A stretch of DNA of 64,000 bases from Sycobia sp. Sy_11 (GCA_018907035.1 JACCIC010000015.1:2482001-2546000), one strand, 5' to 3'. Positions 1 to 13,315 are shown, counted from the first letter of the stretch. Notes: generated from the sequence alone by a model not told the origin. Translations and numbers: made by a program.

Positions 1-239
1 CCTGTTTTAAAAATCTGGGAACTTTCTAAACATACCTTGTAGCACCATTACAGTGAAGGTCTTATATACAACAATTTATTTAATCATTTAAAATATATTT
101 ATAGTAATGGTGTTTATAAATGTGTAGAATTATGTATATATACACCGTGGCTCAGATATAACTGCTCATATTAGCGGCATGGTACCGGCAAGGAAAAGTT
201 ATGTATAAATATTAATATTCATGTAGGTCCATTTTTTAT
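1..239. other. AT-rich intergenic DNA
   Basis: I see no coding frame, RNA gene or repeat of note here. It is low-complexity AT-rich sequence up to the edge of the GC-richer island that follows. Confidence 0.6.
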
Positions 240-620
240 AGTTTTTGCATTACGGGCCCATGTCTGTGAGCCAATCAGGGCTCAGAGAAGGGCGTTATCG
301 CCTGAGAGCGAGGAAAAGAAGGTCAAACGAAGAGAAACGAAGCAAAGTCGAACGAACGCGGCAAAGACCAGTAGTTGCTATTTTTCCTCTCTATTGTCAA
401 CGCTCGCGTAACTGCTTGGATATACGGTCGCATTGACGAAGCGAGGTTCACGCGTCTACAAAGAAAGATTATGTTTCTTCATCTACATCGGTCCCTACCC
501 ATATTTTTTGTCAAACAACCCTTTTTAGTGATAGCCTACTCCACTGAATTGGAAATAATGAAGAAAAGGCGGATGTTCCGCTGGCGCGGACGAACTAACC
601 GCGAACGCACACGTGTGTTT
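240..620. promoter_or_regulatory. GC-richer CpG-containing island, possible orphan promoter
   Basis: The base composition changes abruptly from the AT-rich surroundings. The island has many CG dinucleotides, a CCAAT-like sequence near 271-275, and a purine-rich stretch (about 310-365) with repeated AACGAA/GAACG words. Two overlapping open frames exist (to 436 and 375-668), but they are Arg/Lys-rich, resemble no known family and look like products of the composition. Isolated islands like this in insect genomes are often promoters or 5' UTRs. No adjoining gene is visible, so the call is inference. It could also be the edge of a gene lying outside the window, or an old transposon fragment. Confidence 0.3.
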
Positions 621-1310
621 TATAAAAACAAATGTCCAACTGAATTTTCAAAATGCTACAAAGATTGAGAAATAGATATTTAATAATCATATTCTAAACT
701 GGTAAAAATACTGATTGCAAGGAAATTTGATTGATAAAAATCGGATAAAATGATCTTATAGGGCTTATGCAATACCTTCATAATTATTTTATACGATTTT
801 ATACGTAACTTGAGGACAAACCATCTGATTTTTACCATTTGTAGTAGTATTTGACTTAATTAGTATTTGACTATTATGCATGAATTTAGGATTTAACAGC
901 CCAAATAAAATATTATTTTATTTATTAAACAATAAAAAATGTTCTTTGAAATAATTAATTTTTTTCCTTTCAAAAATTTATTGTTAGAGTATTTAATAAT
1001 ATTACATATTGTTTTCTCATTATAAAATGTATATATATAAGGAAAGAAATTAAATTAAGAGAGAAATATTAGGTTCAATAATAATGTTTTTCTTTCAATA
1101 TAGGTTTTATTATATTAAATATATATTTCATCATTATCACTTTTCATCAAATGTAATAAATTAAATATTTTAATTTATGTATCTAAATATTAATTCTTCT
1201 AATTTTTTTCGTACTTTTGGAGAAAACTACTTCACTAATTTCATGGAGAATTGCTTCAACTACTGCTCATTCAGCACTATTTTGTTATATTATCAATAGC
1301 AATACATAAG

Positions 1311-1373
<63 letters not shown>

Positions 1374-1690
1374 AGATGGAAATCATAAGATATGAATTCA
1401 CGATTTTTTATCTAACTCTTTCGTACTATCTCCCTGTTAATTAAAAATATGTCACACCAATTTTTACAATAAAAAAGCTTTCAAATTTATTTTTAATCGT
1501 GTTTTCAAATATTACAAAAAAACAAATTACGCAATATTAAATCATAATGAATTTTTGGTAATATTTTGATTTATGTGTGAAGTAAGCTTTAGATTACTTC
1601 ATAATTTTAACTATCAAATTCTAATACCGTTATAGTCTTTAATTATTTATAAATCAATTATTAGCTGTACTCCAAAATCTACAGTAAGTA
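621..1690. other. AT-rich intergenic DNA
   Basis: No supported gene. It contains the (TA)n tract at 1313-1369 and otherwise featureless AT-rich sequence. Confidence 0.6.
1313..1369. repeat. (TA)n microsatellite
   Basis: Uninterrupted alternating AT for about 57 bp, one of many long (TA)n tracts in this window. Confidence 0.97.
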
Positions 1691-2670
1691 AGGAACCCCC
1701 TTACACTAACACTGGTATGGATTCTGTAGAGGATGTCCGAAATGTTACATACGTACAAATATATATGTATATAATGTATACATATATATTTATTTATTTA
1801 TTTATTTCAGCCATTCTTTAGAAGAAGGAATGAAAAGACTATCGTAGATGTAAGCAGGGCCTTCGGTATCTACGGTCAACCCGTGCGAACCGTAACCCGC
1901 GAAGACACGTAGTCCTGTTTTGAACTTCTCCAGTTCTATGCTGAGGGTAGAAAAGACAGTCCCATAATCAACTACAGCTAGCTGAGGAACTGCAATACTG
2001 AGCGAAAACTCGGGTACCAACTCCACTCAAGCCCTAACAACGGTGGTCGCTCTATAATCTCAATTCCGAGATGGCTTTGGGCAATATTAGCATTGCGGAA
2101 CTAAGTGGAATGGATAAAATCGTCAGTGATAATACATCACAAAGGTTCGCATTCATCCGAATTACACACCAATGGGCTACTTTCATGCCCGTGTCAATGC
2201 GCAAGGACGGAAATACCGATAATGATCCCAATACATGCAACGATCATAATAATAAAGAGGAAAGTTTTTTTATTCAGAATGATAATAGAGCTCCAACTAG
2301 CTGGATTATGAAATCTCCAACAGGTAATAATATTCTTGGGTTGCTTCAGCCAATCAATATTTTTTCCTCATTCTAACCTACAAATCGCACCTTCACCGCT
2401 TGATTCCGGTTCTTATGAGGAAAAATATAGTCCTTACCTAGTACGAAAATACTTTTTTACGAACCTCGTTACAACCCTTGGCTTCGCCTCGGGCCGCAAA
2501 TCTCTCGTTTCGTAAATAAAGCCTTTTCATACTCGGTAAGAAATGTACTATTCCCGTAGGCCGGTAGGATTCTCAGTTTTCCGTGCCTGCGTAACATCTG
2601 GCATTTACAATGTTTAGACTTATATGCACCACTCGACCGCGGATCTGACCTTTGTTTGCACTTTGAGTTA
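1690..2670. other. Unexplained GC-richer island with open frames on both strands
   Basis: About 1 kb of balanced composition set in AT-rich DNA. On the minus strand a 74-codon frame (2026 down to 1802, opening with GTG just after a TGA) has coding-like codon choice and ends directly against an AAAT-repeat tract. Another ATG-less frame runs from about 2660 to 2478. On the plus strand an ATG frame covers 2071-2376, and a pyrimidine tract plus AG at about 1808-1810 looks like a splice acceptor. I recognise no domain in any frame. The most likely reading is a decayed mobile element or a broken gene; a real exon on either strand cannot be excluded. Confidence 0.35.
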
Positions 2671-4022
2671 GGTATTCAAGATTTTAAAATAGAATAAGAA
2701 TTATATTCTATGTGAAATTTATTATAAGAATTCTTATAATATTTTTTAGATATTAAAAATTGTCTATATCTTTTTTTTAAATTAGTTTTAATTTTCAATT
2801 CTATTTATTATGCTATTAAATTTTTTAAAATTTTAATTTAAGAGTAGATTATTAAAAAACTTATAACCTTCAATTGACTAGTCTTATTTATTCATAAATC
2901 TTAAAAATATGCTTTTATTTCGAATAATAACTGACATAAATAGACACCATCTCGAATTCCATCCCGATATAATAAAAAAATATCTGGAAATTAAATCTAT
3001 GGTTTTCGAAGAAAATCATCTATCATACGGTCAATTTTACTTAAGTTATAATATAACAGTTAATATATATATTTGTTTTGTATCTATTTTGTGTATATCA
3101 CAGTTTAAATTTGTTTAACACATGTCCTGCCTTGTCTTATGAGGTAGAGAAATACATGCTCTAGCGCTTTATTCCGATTAAAATCTGATTTAAAAAGCAC
3201 AGTTTTGCAAAAACACTTAAATAAGTTAGCTGTATGTCATGTGAACATGGATATTTTAGTTAAAGTTAACTAAAATAAATAAATGCAGCAATTTATTTAT
3301 TTTTTTTTTTTGGTACTTGAACATTCTCTAGATGAGATAAGTTGTTGCACCTCTATTAAATATATATTGAGTAATTTTTTAGATCCATATTACATAAGAT
3401 TATGTAACAGTCGATGAATTCAACCCAGGTATTATCTTTCTTGAAATATTGTGAATAACATCTATTTCATTCATATTTTTCTCCGAAGTGAAGCTAGAAT
3501 TACTTTTAAAAAAGTTCCTATCTAATTAATACATAGATGAAGTTAATTTATAGAGAAAAAAGATCGAAATAACTTATATACCAAATAAACTATTCAAAGC
3601 AATTTTCTACAGAATTGAACAATTATTAAAATAATTGAATTTTATTTAAATTTTTTTAATGCAAGACTTGAAACAAACTTTCGATAGAAAAATTCTTAAA
3701 AAGATTCTGAGATGAGAGATATTAGAAATATACGAGAGCAATGATATTTCGCTCATTTTGTATTACATATGATAAAAATTAATTTAATTCGGTACTGGAT
3801 GCAAAGATAAAAACTATCAACAAATGATAAAATTTTTGAATTTTACAATGTTTTGCCAACAAAGACCTAATCGACTTCATTAAAAGACAATTTCATATAT
3901 AATAATCCATTCAAAATATGAATTCCTATAGTATGAAAGGGCTCATCATATTTCATTCCATTCATCTTTAATCTCATGACATCATTGTTTTAGACTTTAC
4001 AATATCAAAAAGTAATATTAAC

Positions 4023-4025
<3 letters not shown>

Positions 4026-4084
<59 letters not shown>
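4026..4084. repeat. (AAT)n trinucleotide microsatellite
   Basis: About 20 perfect AAT units followed by degenerate AAC/AAT units. Confidence 0.95.
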
Positions 4085-4088
<4 letters not shown>

Positions 4089-4328
4089 CAACAATAGTAA
4101 TAATGTATTTATAGAATTACGAAATCTTGATTATTTCAAATTCAAATATCAAATTTCTCGTTTGATTTTTGAAAGAAAACTAACATATCTATTATAATTT
4201 ATTATTATATATCCTCATTTAGCGAACAACGTCAATAAATGTCATAAGATCCATAATATTTAATATAAAGCACGTAAATATCGCGTCTATTTCATAATCT
4301 TAATCTAAGAGATTTTTGCATAAAAAAT

Positions 4329-4331
<3 letters not shown>

Positions 4332-4382
<51 letters not shown>
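4332..4382. repeat. (TA)n microsatellite
   Basis: Uninterrupted alternating TA for about 50 bp, grading into TATG units. Confidence 0.95.
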
Positions 4383-4394
<12 letters not shown>

Positions 4395-6739
4395 ATATAA
4401 AAGATAGTTTTACATAATAAACATTATAATAGATACAAATTATTGTTACGGATAAATATTATAATTAAAAATAAGCAAGTACTTTCCATGACTAATGACA
4501 CACACAATAGAGACCACAGTCAGTAACAAAAGATGATTAGCGTGCCTCATTTTTAGAATCTTCTCGAACGAATTTTGTACTGTAAAGCAGAAGAAGCAAA
4601 TGAATAGAAACCTCATTACTTATATATACTATTCTGAGCGACACTAAATATAGATATAAAAAATTCAGAATATCAATGAAAATAGTACTATAGATTTGAA
4701 ACCTCTATATATATTTTACATTAAGTTTTTTGTTGTTGAATTTGATCACCTGCATATTTTGAATTATTCCTTTATCATTGCGTTCTTACATAATGCAGAT
4801 CTTCATAACTAGATTATAATCAATAGTCTTTTAAAAAATTTTAGTGTAACACATTTTAATGAAAAGTATTTTAATGAAAATTTAGGTTTTACAACATTAT
4901 TTAAAATGCTTTTTCTTTTTATTGTACGGCTATAGTCGTTTTTTTATCATTTCTACGTATTATTTTAATAAAAGGCTTTCAGTAGATGCTTGAAAAATGA
5001 ATGACTTTTTTTATAATATTTCTTGTTCAATTTGATACAAATGTTGCGTATAAGCCCCGTATTGAATATAATTTTAAAATATTTCCTCAATTTATACAAT
5101 AACAAGAAGTTGGCTTTAAAAGGTAGTTTTAAAACAATGATATAAATTATCTTCTTTTCTTTTAATTAGTTACTACTCAGATTATTAATAAAAGAGTAAT
5201 TTCTCTATAGGTAAATTGGTGCATTATAAAATTTCAAGATACTTCTTATTACTTATTATAAATAAATTAAGAAACATTATTATATAGACATACACTAAAT
5301 TAATTCTCATTGATAATTTTAATGATTATAATTTGAAGATATATACTCATTATAAGGTACAAATACTTGTAAATAATTACTCTTTTACCATGAGATTATT
5401 TATAAGCGATCATAATACTATTAGAAATATATTCTTGTAATACACAAAATACATGCCATACCAAGCTACAGATTAACTAAGTAGGATGGCATGCAGTCAA
5501 TTTTATCTAATAACCAGTTTGGGGCAGCAGACTGCAGCCACGAGGTGCATGTTTCATTGTCGGTTAGATGAGACTATAGAATAACGTCGAAATAGAAATT
5601 TCAGATCCAAATCTGAACGATCTTCTATTTTAAAATGAAGACATGCTTTTAAATATAATCCTTGTTTAGATTATATAAATAGCAGATAGATATATCTGCA
5701 ATCAATGAAGAGCAGCCTACCAATTTTGTTTGTTAAAATTATATAATGATGACCTGATATGTGTTATTTAAAAACTAAAGTTTTACTAACCATATACAAG
5801 CTTCTAAATGTAGCTGTAAATATATTAATAAAGAATCAAATGAAGCTACAGTTTAGGTTAAAAATGAAGGAAATGTTCTGAAAAAATATATTGTAGTAAC
5901 CGTTACAAATGCACATCTGAGGATACTCAACGATTTTTCACTTATGTAATTAATTTTCGATATCCTACTTAACTTATCATTATTCTAAATTCTATTGGAT
6001 TTGAATACTCATGTATGTAGACTTTGAATAATCTTCGAGAAAAGTCCGAAATTTTGCTTTTTATATAAGACACAGAGTTCTCGGCATTAATAGTTTCCTG
6101 ATCGGTAATATAATCATAAGACAATGATTTTCATTCTTTGTAACTATTGCTTAAGCAAAACATTATCGTTCTTTTGACAGTTTTAATAGTAATAAAATTC
6201 AGATAACAAATTACATATAGCGTAAGCTTAAAAATTAAAATGTACTACCCAATTCAATAATATATAATCATAATAATATAAGCATAGAAACATAGAAACT
6301 AACAATAACAAAGACTACGACGATGACAAGAATATTAATATAGGGATAGTTTATTAATCTGGATGGATTGGATTTAAAAAGAATGAACACACGTGTGAAA
6401 ATTTTGTCAGCCACGTGGCTTTGTATTCATAACAAATTGTAGAAGAACGAATTTCTTGTTCGAAGGAGAAACATGTATTAATAATAAGAAAGGATTTAAA
6501 TGGACTTTCTCAGTGACATTCCGCAAAAATTATTTCAAATAGTTGCCTTACATACTCAATTTAAAAGGCTTGTAGGCTATAAGTGGCATAATGAAGATAA
6601 ATTTTATAATTTTAGTAAGAGATGCCATACAATATGTGGTGGTAGATTTCAGTATGAATCGAAACCGAATTATTGATAATATTGCAAATTGGTTTATAAA
6701 AGACTAAGTGTAGATAGCATAAAATTCTATCGTACGTTC

Positions 6740-6860
6740 CAACTTTTGGAATACACAATGTGTCAATCTAGTTCGACTAGACGCGGACGTGCCTTTTATC
6801 ATGTACGTTGATGATGTGGTAGCCGTGAAATTCGCACAATTAACATTCTTAGTTAGTTGT
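6740..6860 (+). mobile_element. Short relic of a LINE reverse transcriptase (motif C)
   Basis: One plus-strand frame without ATG reads a Trp-Asn element, then LVRLDADVP, then MYVDDVVAV. This is the order found around reverse-transcriptase motif C of R1/jockey-type LINEs, where WN..Y..LLRL is followed by YADD and hydrophobic residues. The second position of the catalytic YADD box reads V. Homology disappears about 30 codons either side, so only a scrap of the polymerase remains. The LINE assignment is inference from motif order over about 35 residues. Confidence 0.5.
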
Positions 6861-9100
6861 CCGATATTCATCCAATTATTATGTAATACATATAATAGAA
6901 ACTAATGTTAATTATTTACGAGACTAGGAGCAGGTGACTTTTGAAAATTATTATTGGAATTTGTACGTTTATGTCACCGATTATTAATGCATTGCATGAG
7001 CAGTACAACGTTCAACTACCGCGATTTTGTTCTAAATCTCTAAGACATTTTTTTTAAGTCCAAAATGTTATAATAATGTTAAATTTATTATTTATGTTTT
7101 TTTTTTCTTAGAAGTTGTTCTATTTGTTTAGATATTATAAGTATTACGTTGATAATAGGTGTAATTATCTATGTCTAAGACTAAAACTTTATTCATCTTA
7201 CTTCTCAACAAAAATTTGACTTGATATATGACATGGCAATGAAATTACCAAAATTAAAATTTTTATGTTTCATTTTATTTATTCTCCATTTGATCTGGAA
7301 TCGAATGCCATGAAGATTTTTTTATATGAATATCTGTTTCTTTTTTTAAAACAGCATTAAATTCATCTCAATCTAGAAAATTATATTATATTTCTCTTTA
7401 TTTAAGTTAAACACGTAAATAAATGTATATCTGTCTATTTGTATGTCTAGTTTACACACCTGGCTCTTTTATCTAATATCGACATCAAGGATAGTTGGAA
7501 TAATTATAAGAGTAAAATCGCTTTTTAGTTCATATATTTGAAATCAAGGTTGAAAATGTTTTATATTCGTCGGTTTTTAATTATTCAGTTCGATCACACT
7601 TTATTACTCTATCATTTATCTTCAATAATATCTTCCTGTACCAGTCTAAAAAGTCATTTCAATTTATAATTGTATCTTTTATTATATTATTAGGTCAAAA
7701 AACCGATGCTATATAAATTGTTCGACTCCAAATTGTAAATCTGCATTAAAAAGATTTAAAATGTAATTACTCCATTTTATCGAAATTGTGCCGAAATACA
7801 AAGTAATATATTGTTTAAATAATTAACTTAAATAAGAACTCCAAAATTAAGATTATTGGAAGAAATAGGTTTCTTTGTATAATTTCATAATTTCTAATAA
7901 AGAAAAGAAATATTTTTCTCAATGAACACAAGATGTTGACATTCAAAATTTCAGAAAGGTATACAATTATTAGTTTCGATGCAATTTATAATTTACTTTC
8001 TATTAATAAAAAAAAATTAAATTTATAAAGCCATTGAAACTCCGAAATAGTGGGTCTTTATATATAATAATAAAAATAAAATAAATATAAAAAATAAAAA
8101 TAAATAGATTAGTAGTGAGAAACCGAGAGAAAATAAGAAATTATAAAAACGAAATAAGATAGGACATGTAAAAATAATCTCTCTAATAATTACAAGCTCA
8201 ATTAGATAATCAATAATACGAAACAATGTCACAACGTAATTTGTGTAGAATATAAGAGATATTGAGAATACACATAAAAAATTTCAAAATATGTAAATAT
8301 TAAATGATTTTTATATAAATTATTTTACTTCGACGATAATCATGTAACCATCAAAACGCCTGTTAAAGATTCTGTAAAACTATCAGAACATTAATTCTTT
8401 TCATCATATATAAAATTTAATCTATTTTTATATGATTTAATATATTATGATAGAATTGCAAGGAATATCCCTAGTTCATTTTAATCTTGTGTATTTTTGA
8501 ACTATGAGATTTTGTTATATTTTATTAGTATTAATTACAGATAATGAATTTATTTTTTTACATATATTTAACGAGAATACAAAATCAACATTTACATGCT
8601 TTAAAAATATGATAATTATAGCAGTTTACAAAGAGTTAACCTCGAGGAAATTCCTGTACCAATAAAAGACGACGTCAATCGGGATCGTTTGTTACAGCAT
8701 TGTTATACAATAGTTCTCCAGAGACTGGAGTTATTAAATAGCTGTACACTTCTCCTTAACACAATATTCTTATACTGAACTGGTCTTTCCAGTTGTTTTG
8801 CATATTGTAGGCTATACATGGTTTTCATTGGTCTCAGTAGGCTCTCCGGCCTGGTTTTATTTCTTCTGTTAATTATTCGCTGCTAATTATTGTTATCAAT
8901 TTTCGGTCATTATTATTTGGCTGAATGTTAATCATGCGATAGTCATTGATAGATGAATAGGATGTCAAGCGTCTACATCATTACTACTAGTAGAATGTAT
9001 CAGATGAAAAATAGACTTTTTTATAATAGATAATGCCTTATTTATATATTTTATGTCTGTTTTACCGATAATATGTTCCTCTAGATCATCACTAATATGT
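6861..9100. other. AT-rich intergenic DNA
   Basis: No supported gene. Near 8610-8783 there is a 57-codon ATG-less plus-strand frame with moderately balanced composition (it contains NLEEIPVPIKDD). I recognise nothing in it. Confidence 0.5.
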
Positions 9101-9112
9101 TTCTCTTCTCAG

Positions 9113-9157
9113 GCCGATGCTGAAGATTTGGTAGCGCAAGAGAAGAGTAAGAAGTAA
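9113..9157 (+). CDS. Possible 3' terminal exon of an unidentified gene
   Basis: A pyrimidine-rich tract ending in CAG (to 9112) looks like a splice acceptor. It is followed by 14 codons reading ADAEDLVAQEKSKK and then TAA at 9155-9157. An AATAAA hexamer follows near 9324, about 165 bp after the stop, which would suit a short 3' UTR. The composition of 9113-9330 is less AT-rich than its surroundings. No upstream partner exon could be identified. The call rests on acceptor, stop and poly(A) signal in the right order, which could arise by chance. Confidence 0.25.
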   Translation, partial: ADAEDLVAQEKSKK

Positions 9158-9349
9158 CAGCTCGAGAGCATAGGTATATCTTTTGTCTCACAAGAATACT
9201 GCGTGGTTCGTGCCATTTGTATGTTGTTCTCTTCTTTAACCTTGGCTCGTTGTGGAATAACGTTGAAAGAAAGCAGTTTAAACGTCCGATGGATGGGATG
9301 CTTCTATCAACCGATGTAGTTCAATAAACCAATATGTAGTTTAATGGTC

Positions 9350-12300
9350 TCTAGTTTATAAGGTATTCGATAATTGAAATATCAGAGATTATAGTACTGT
9401 GATAGCGTGGCTCTTATTTCACGTATTTAGCCTTAGCTAGAGTCCTTCTCATTCTGATTATTTTTTTTGATAATATTGCTTTGGGAATTCTAGATTTGAC
9501 GCTCTGTTTACAGTAAAGATTTTTGTAAGCAGACTCCCGAAACTACAATACATTTTTAATGAGCAAAATTTTTAGGCAGTCCCAGGGTATATAAATCTCC
9601 ACTTCTAAGACTCTTGCTATTTCGTTGATTTGCAAGTTACAAATGACTAATACTTTTATCTATGAGGTATCGTCGGATAAACTTGCATCAAATCATTTGC
9701 TACGGTATCCCATAATGCAGCTGAACCAACAAAAAGCTAACAATATGCAGCTGAAGGTGGAAATTGTTTTAAACTCTTCATTAAAAAGTAATTAAATAAT
9801 TTTTGAATTCAAAGTATAAAGTAACGCCAGCGCCAAATGTAGACAACAATTGACGGGATGTTGAAGTTAAGTTTAACTGTAACTATATGAGATGTAACGA
9901 CAGTATAAATTGAACAATATTTTTATATTTTTATACGTTCATTAAAAGATATATTGTTTGCTATTTACAAAAACTCATGTGTGAAAGAAAAATCCAGTAT
10001 TAGTTCTAATATATAATAGAATCAATAGACGTTTAACAAATACGATTTTGAAATCCATCATAATATAAATAAAAATAAAAAGGAAGATGCATAAGTTACT
10101 TTATATAATTGATAAGAAAATATAAAATAAATACATTTCTTAAGAGTAAACATAATCTTCGAAATTTCTTAATCTTTATAAAATAATTTATAGCGTTTCA
10201 ATTTATTAAATAGTTATAATAAAGGACTCGCAAACTAAAATTTTCAAGCTGCAAAATAAGTTACAACATTTTCTTTTACTTTGGCTAATTTTGTATTATA
10301 TATAATTCTATTTTAAAATACTATTACATATTCATGTAATGTACCTGTTAATACTGTGTTATTCTGGATAATCAAATGTGAATAGACAAATACACTTTTT
10401 AGAAAGAACTTTACATTTCCTTTTACCTACTCGATTAGTAATCAAACATATAGAGTATAAATAATGAAAGCTTTTGCAGAAATTTTCAAGTTTTCTATTA
10501 TATTACATCAGAATTATTTGATAAGGCAAGTCAAAAATGACTTGTTATAATTTTCCTCTATTTCTAACTATATTTTTTACCATTTCTTTGGTAATTCGCA
10601 GTAAGTATAACTTTTATTCTTGCCATATAAGAATTACACATTAATATATTAAATTTGTGCTCAAATATCGCATTCATGTTCGTGTTTTTTCATATTCATT
10701 CATATTATCATAAAAAGTAAAGTTCATACTTGAATAAGTATAAGTCATCCGCTTCGAAATTTTCTAGACAAAGAAATATACAATAAACTACCTTTAATAC
10801 TACTTACATTCAAATTAATATAAAGAGAGTTCTGAATTTTAACTATCTGAAGGAAGTGTTAAAATAGATCTGATAAGTTTTCTGAGTTCATTTTTAATTT
10901 GTTTTAACTTGTATAGAAGCCAACGTCAAAATTCTACAATTGAGTTATTTTACCTATAATGGTAATTAGATACAATTTTGATTGTTCATATCTTATTTGT
11001 TTTTATGAAACTGAAACAAAAATACTCTTGTAAAGCAATGACATAAAGAAATACTTTTACGTTTTTGTAATATAGATTACACAAGAGTAAAGAAATATAA
11101 AAAACCATAGAAGAATATAAAAAAAATAATATTTCTTTCGTTCCTCTGCCATGCATAGCTCAAAATATAGAAATTGTGTTTATTAAAATACATTTCGCAA
11201 TATATGTGAATCTATGCATATCTGATAAAAAGTGAAATGTCATAAGTGATTATTTTTTTTAAAGCTAATATTTAAAGGCACTAAAACTATAAGACGATTT
11301 AAATATCAACCTACAAAGGCACTTATTCCTGTGTCTAGTCGCTATAGTTTTGAGTATAGCTACTCGCGTATGACTGTAAGCTTATCCACGTATGATTGCA
11401 GTTTTATTGCGTTCAACTTTCACCTTCACAAACGCTATCTGGACATTGATTTTCAAAAGCCTATCTTCTAGCTTCTGTTTAAAGGAGTTTAAAGGAGTTT
11501 TCTAGAATCAAAAAAATTTTATCCATTTTTTAACTACGTTGCACCACAGTATTGAGCCAGTTTTCGTATTGAGAGTATGCTAGATGAGACAATCAATGAT
11601 AGAAAAATCTCTTTCTTTGGTTAAACCGATAAATTTTCTTTATTTTTCAATTTGTTTATTAACAATCACATTTCTCTTCGAAATATTAACATCACCTCTA
11701 AGAGTCTTTTTGCTCTTGACATGATGATGAGTACGACCAACATGCTTTTTTACCACCAAAAATTTGGATAGATATACGGTTCGTAAAATATTTCAACAAA
11801 TTTTAGAATGATGGAAAATTTCTCCTATAAAAACTCATGTCTATATATACATAGAAGTAAACTCTGTTCCTTATTTAGATGTAAGTAAACCGATGGATAG
11901 ATCCAGTAAATTTAGCCGAAGGGACTTTTTCTTTTACCTAAAAAATTTTGTCAATAGTAAATTTTGCCTAAAAAATGGCCGAAAGTAAATGTTGCCTAAA
12001 AAATTAAAACGAAATACAATTTACGGAAAAGTACGATGTTTTATTTATTAATAAAAATTCATGGTTGTTCTTTTTTCAATCTATTTGAGCTTGGAGTAAA
12101 GAACACTTTTTGTTGATTATTTTTAAAACTACGTTTCCTTAATGAGGTTCTTGACATATTTTAATTAAACAAAGAATAAAAGCTATACATTTTATACTAC
12201 GCATAAAATTTATATATCACATTTGTATTTATTTTTTAGTAAAAGTTAGATATATGGCATATACATCGGCAATTTGATATAATTTACAATTTTTACAGTT

Positions 12301-12895
12301 CAAAGTATGTATAATTGTGTTTGTTATGAATTTAGCATATTTTTGTACTTTATACATGCATATGTTAGCTCAACTATTCTCAATTACAGTATTATCTTCG
12401 TTTTGTACCAGTCTTAGTATTGCCCGTTTTGTTTCGATATCGGTATTGTTTTGATTGAACTGTTACATATATCAATTTTTAGGATACTCTTTATCGATTG
12501 ATTTATGCACAATAAAGCTCTTATTATTGATTCATCTTTTAATAAACATCCACGATTTCAAATTATGATACTTCCGTTCGAAATCTTCGTTTGAAATATT
12601 TTGGCTTGGCCCTTATAAGTCAAAGATCTTTTATTTTTAAGCTAAAAGTTAAGAAAATTCAAATTGCATTTCATAAAAACTTTTATATAATCATAAGAAG
12701 TAGCGTTTTTTATACTTTTACAATATTGATTCAATATTTTACCATATTACAGCAATACCGAATTTCTTTCTATAAATATGACGATATATCGTGACATTTT
12801 TATTTTATTTATTTACATTTGACAATGGCGCTTGTATTCATTTAAACAAAACAGTCGCATAGGTTTTAGGTTTTATACGATCTACTGGCAGTTTT
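9350..12895. other. AT-rich intergenic DNA
   Basis: No supported gene. A small imperfect tandem repeat lies at about 11937-12005: units of roughly 28-30 bp sharing the word CCTAAAAAAT. Confidence 0.55.
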
Positions 12896-12898
12896 CTG

Positions 12899-13111
12899 GC
12901 GCTGCGTTCCGCATATGACAACACTAATAAACAGCTGATCTCACACCAACAGAAAACGTATACACTGATAAGTATAACCTTTTAAACCGATTAAGTTATA
13001 CACTTCTATCTCATCGCATTGTAATTCGGAAACAATATAATAGTACAGACGCACTGGACGTTCAGCTGTTTACCAGCTGTTGACTGATATTGTCATTGCG
13101 GAACGCAGCTC
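12899..13111. mobile_element. Inverted-repeat element of about 0.21 kb, MITE-like
   Basis: The two ends are inverted copies. GCTGCGTTCCGCATATGACA at 12901-12920 matches the reverse complement of 13090-13109 with a one-base indel, and looser similarity continues inward through a shared AACAGCTG word. A second inverted pair (GTATAAC 12972-12978 / GTTATAC 12995-13001) lies inside, so the whole unit can fold on itself. There is no coding frame. Size and structure suit a non-autonomous DNA transposon. I could not define target duplications, so a conserved hairpin RNA or chance foldback remains possible. Confidence 0.55.
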
Positions 13112-13268
13112 CAATAAACTACTAGTATGTTAAAAAAACCTTTCGTGATCGTATCTTTCAAGTGAATATAAGCGTCATTGTTCAATTTACGTACTAGTAA
13201 CATAGCGGTTAAAACGCTAAGGAAAAGTCCAAGAGAGAGATCCGAGTTATGGGGTCTTTCTGTCACTC

Positions 13269-13273
<5 letters not shown>

Positions 13274-13313
<40 letters not shown>
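13274..13313. repeat. (TC)n microsatellite
   Basis: About 40 bp of uninterrupted TC units, followed about 75 bp later by a (TA)n tract. Confidence 0.95.

Positions 13314-13315
<2 letters not shown>

Larger units (their letters stand above)
2671..6739. other. AT-rich intergenic DNA
   Basis: No supported gene. It holds an (AAT)n tract (4026-4084), a (TA)n tract (4332-4382) and a small GC-richer patch at about 5515-5590 in which I see no coding frame or RNA fold. Confidence 0.55.

Noticed and set aside
4000..4100. CRISPR-like or satellite array
   Set aside because: It is a simple AAT microsatellite; no spacer-repeat pattern exists anywhere in the window.
8608..8783. 57-codon ATG-less plus-strand frame containing NLEEIPVPIKDD
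   Set aside because: It looks protein-like but has no acceptor or donor in the right place and no recognisable family. Noted only within the intergenic description.
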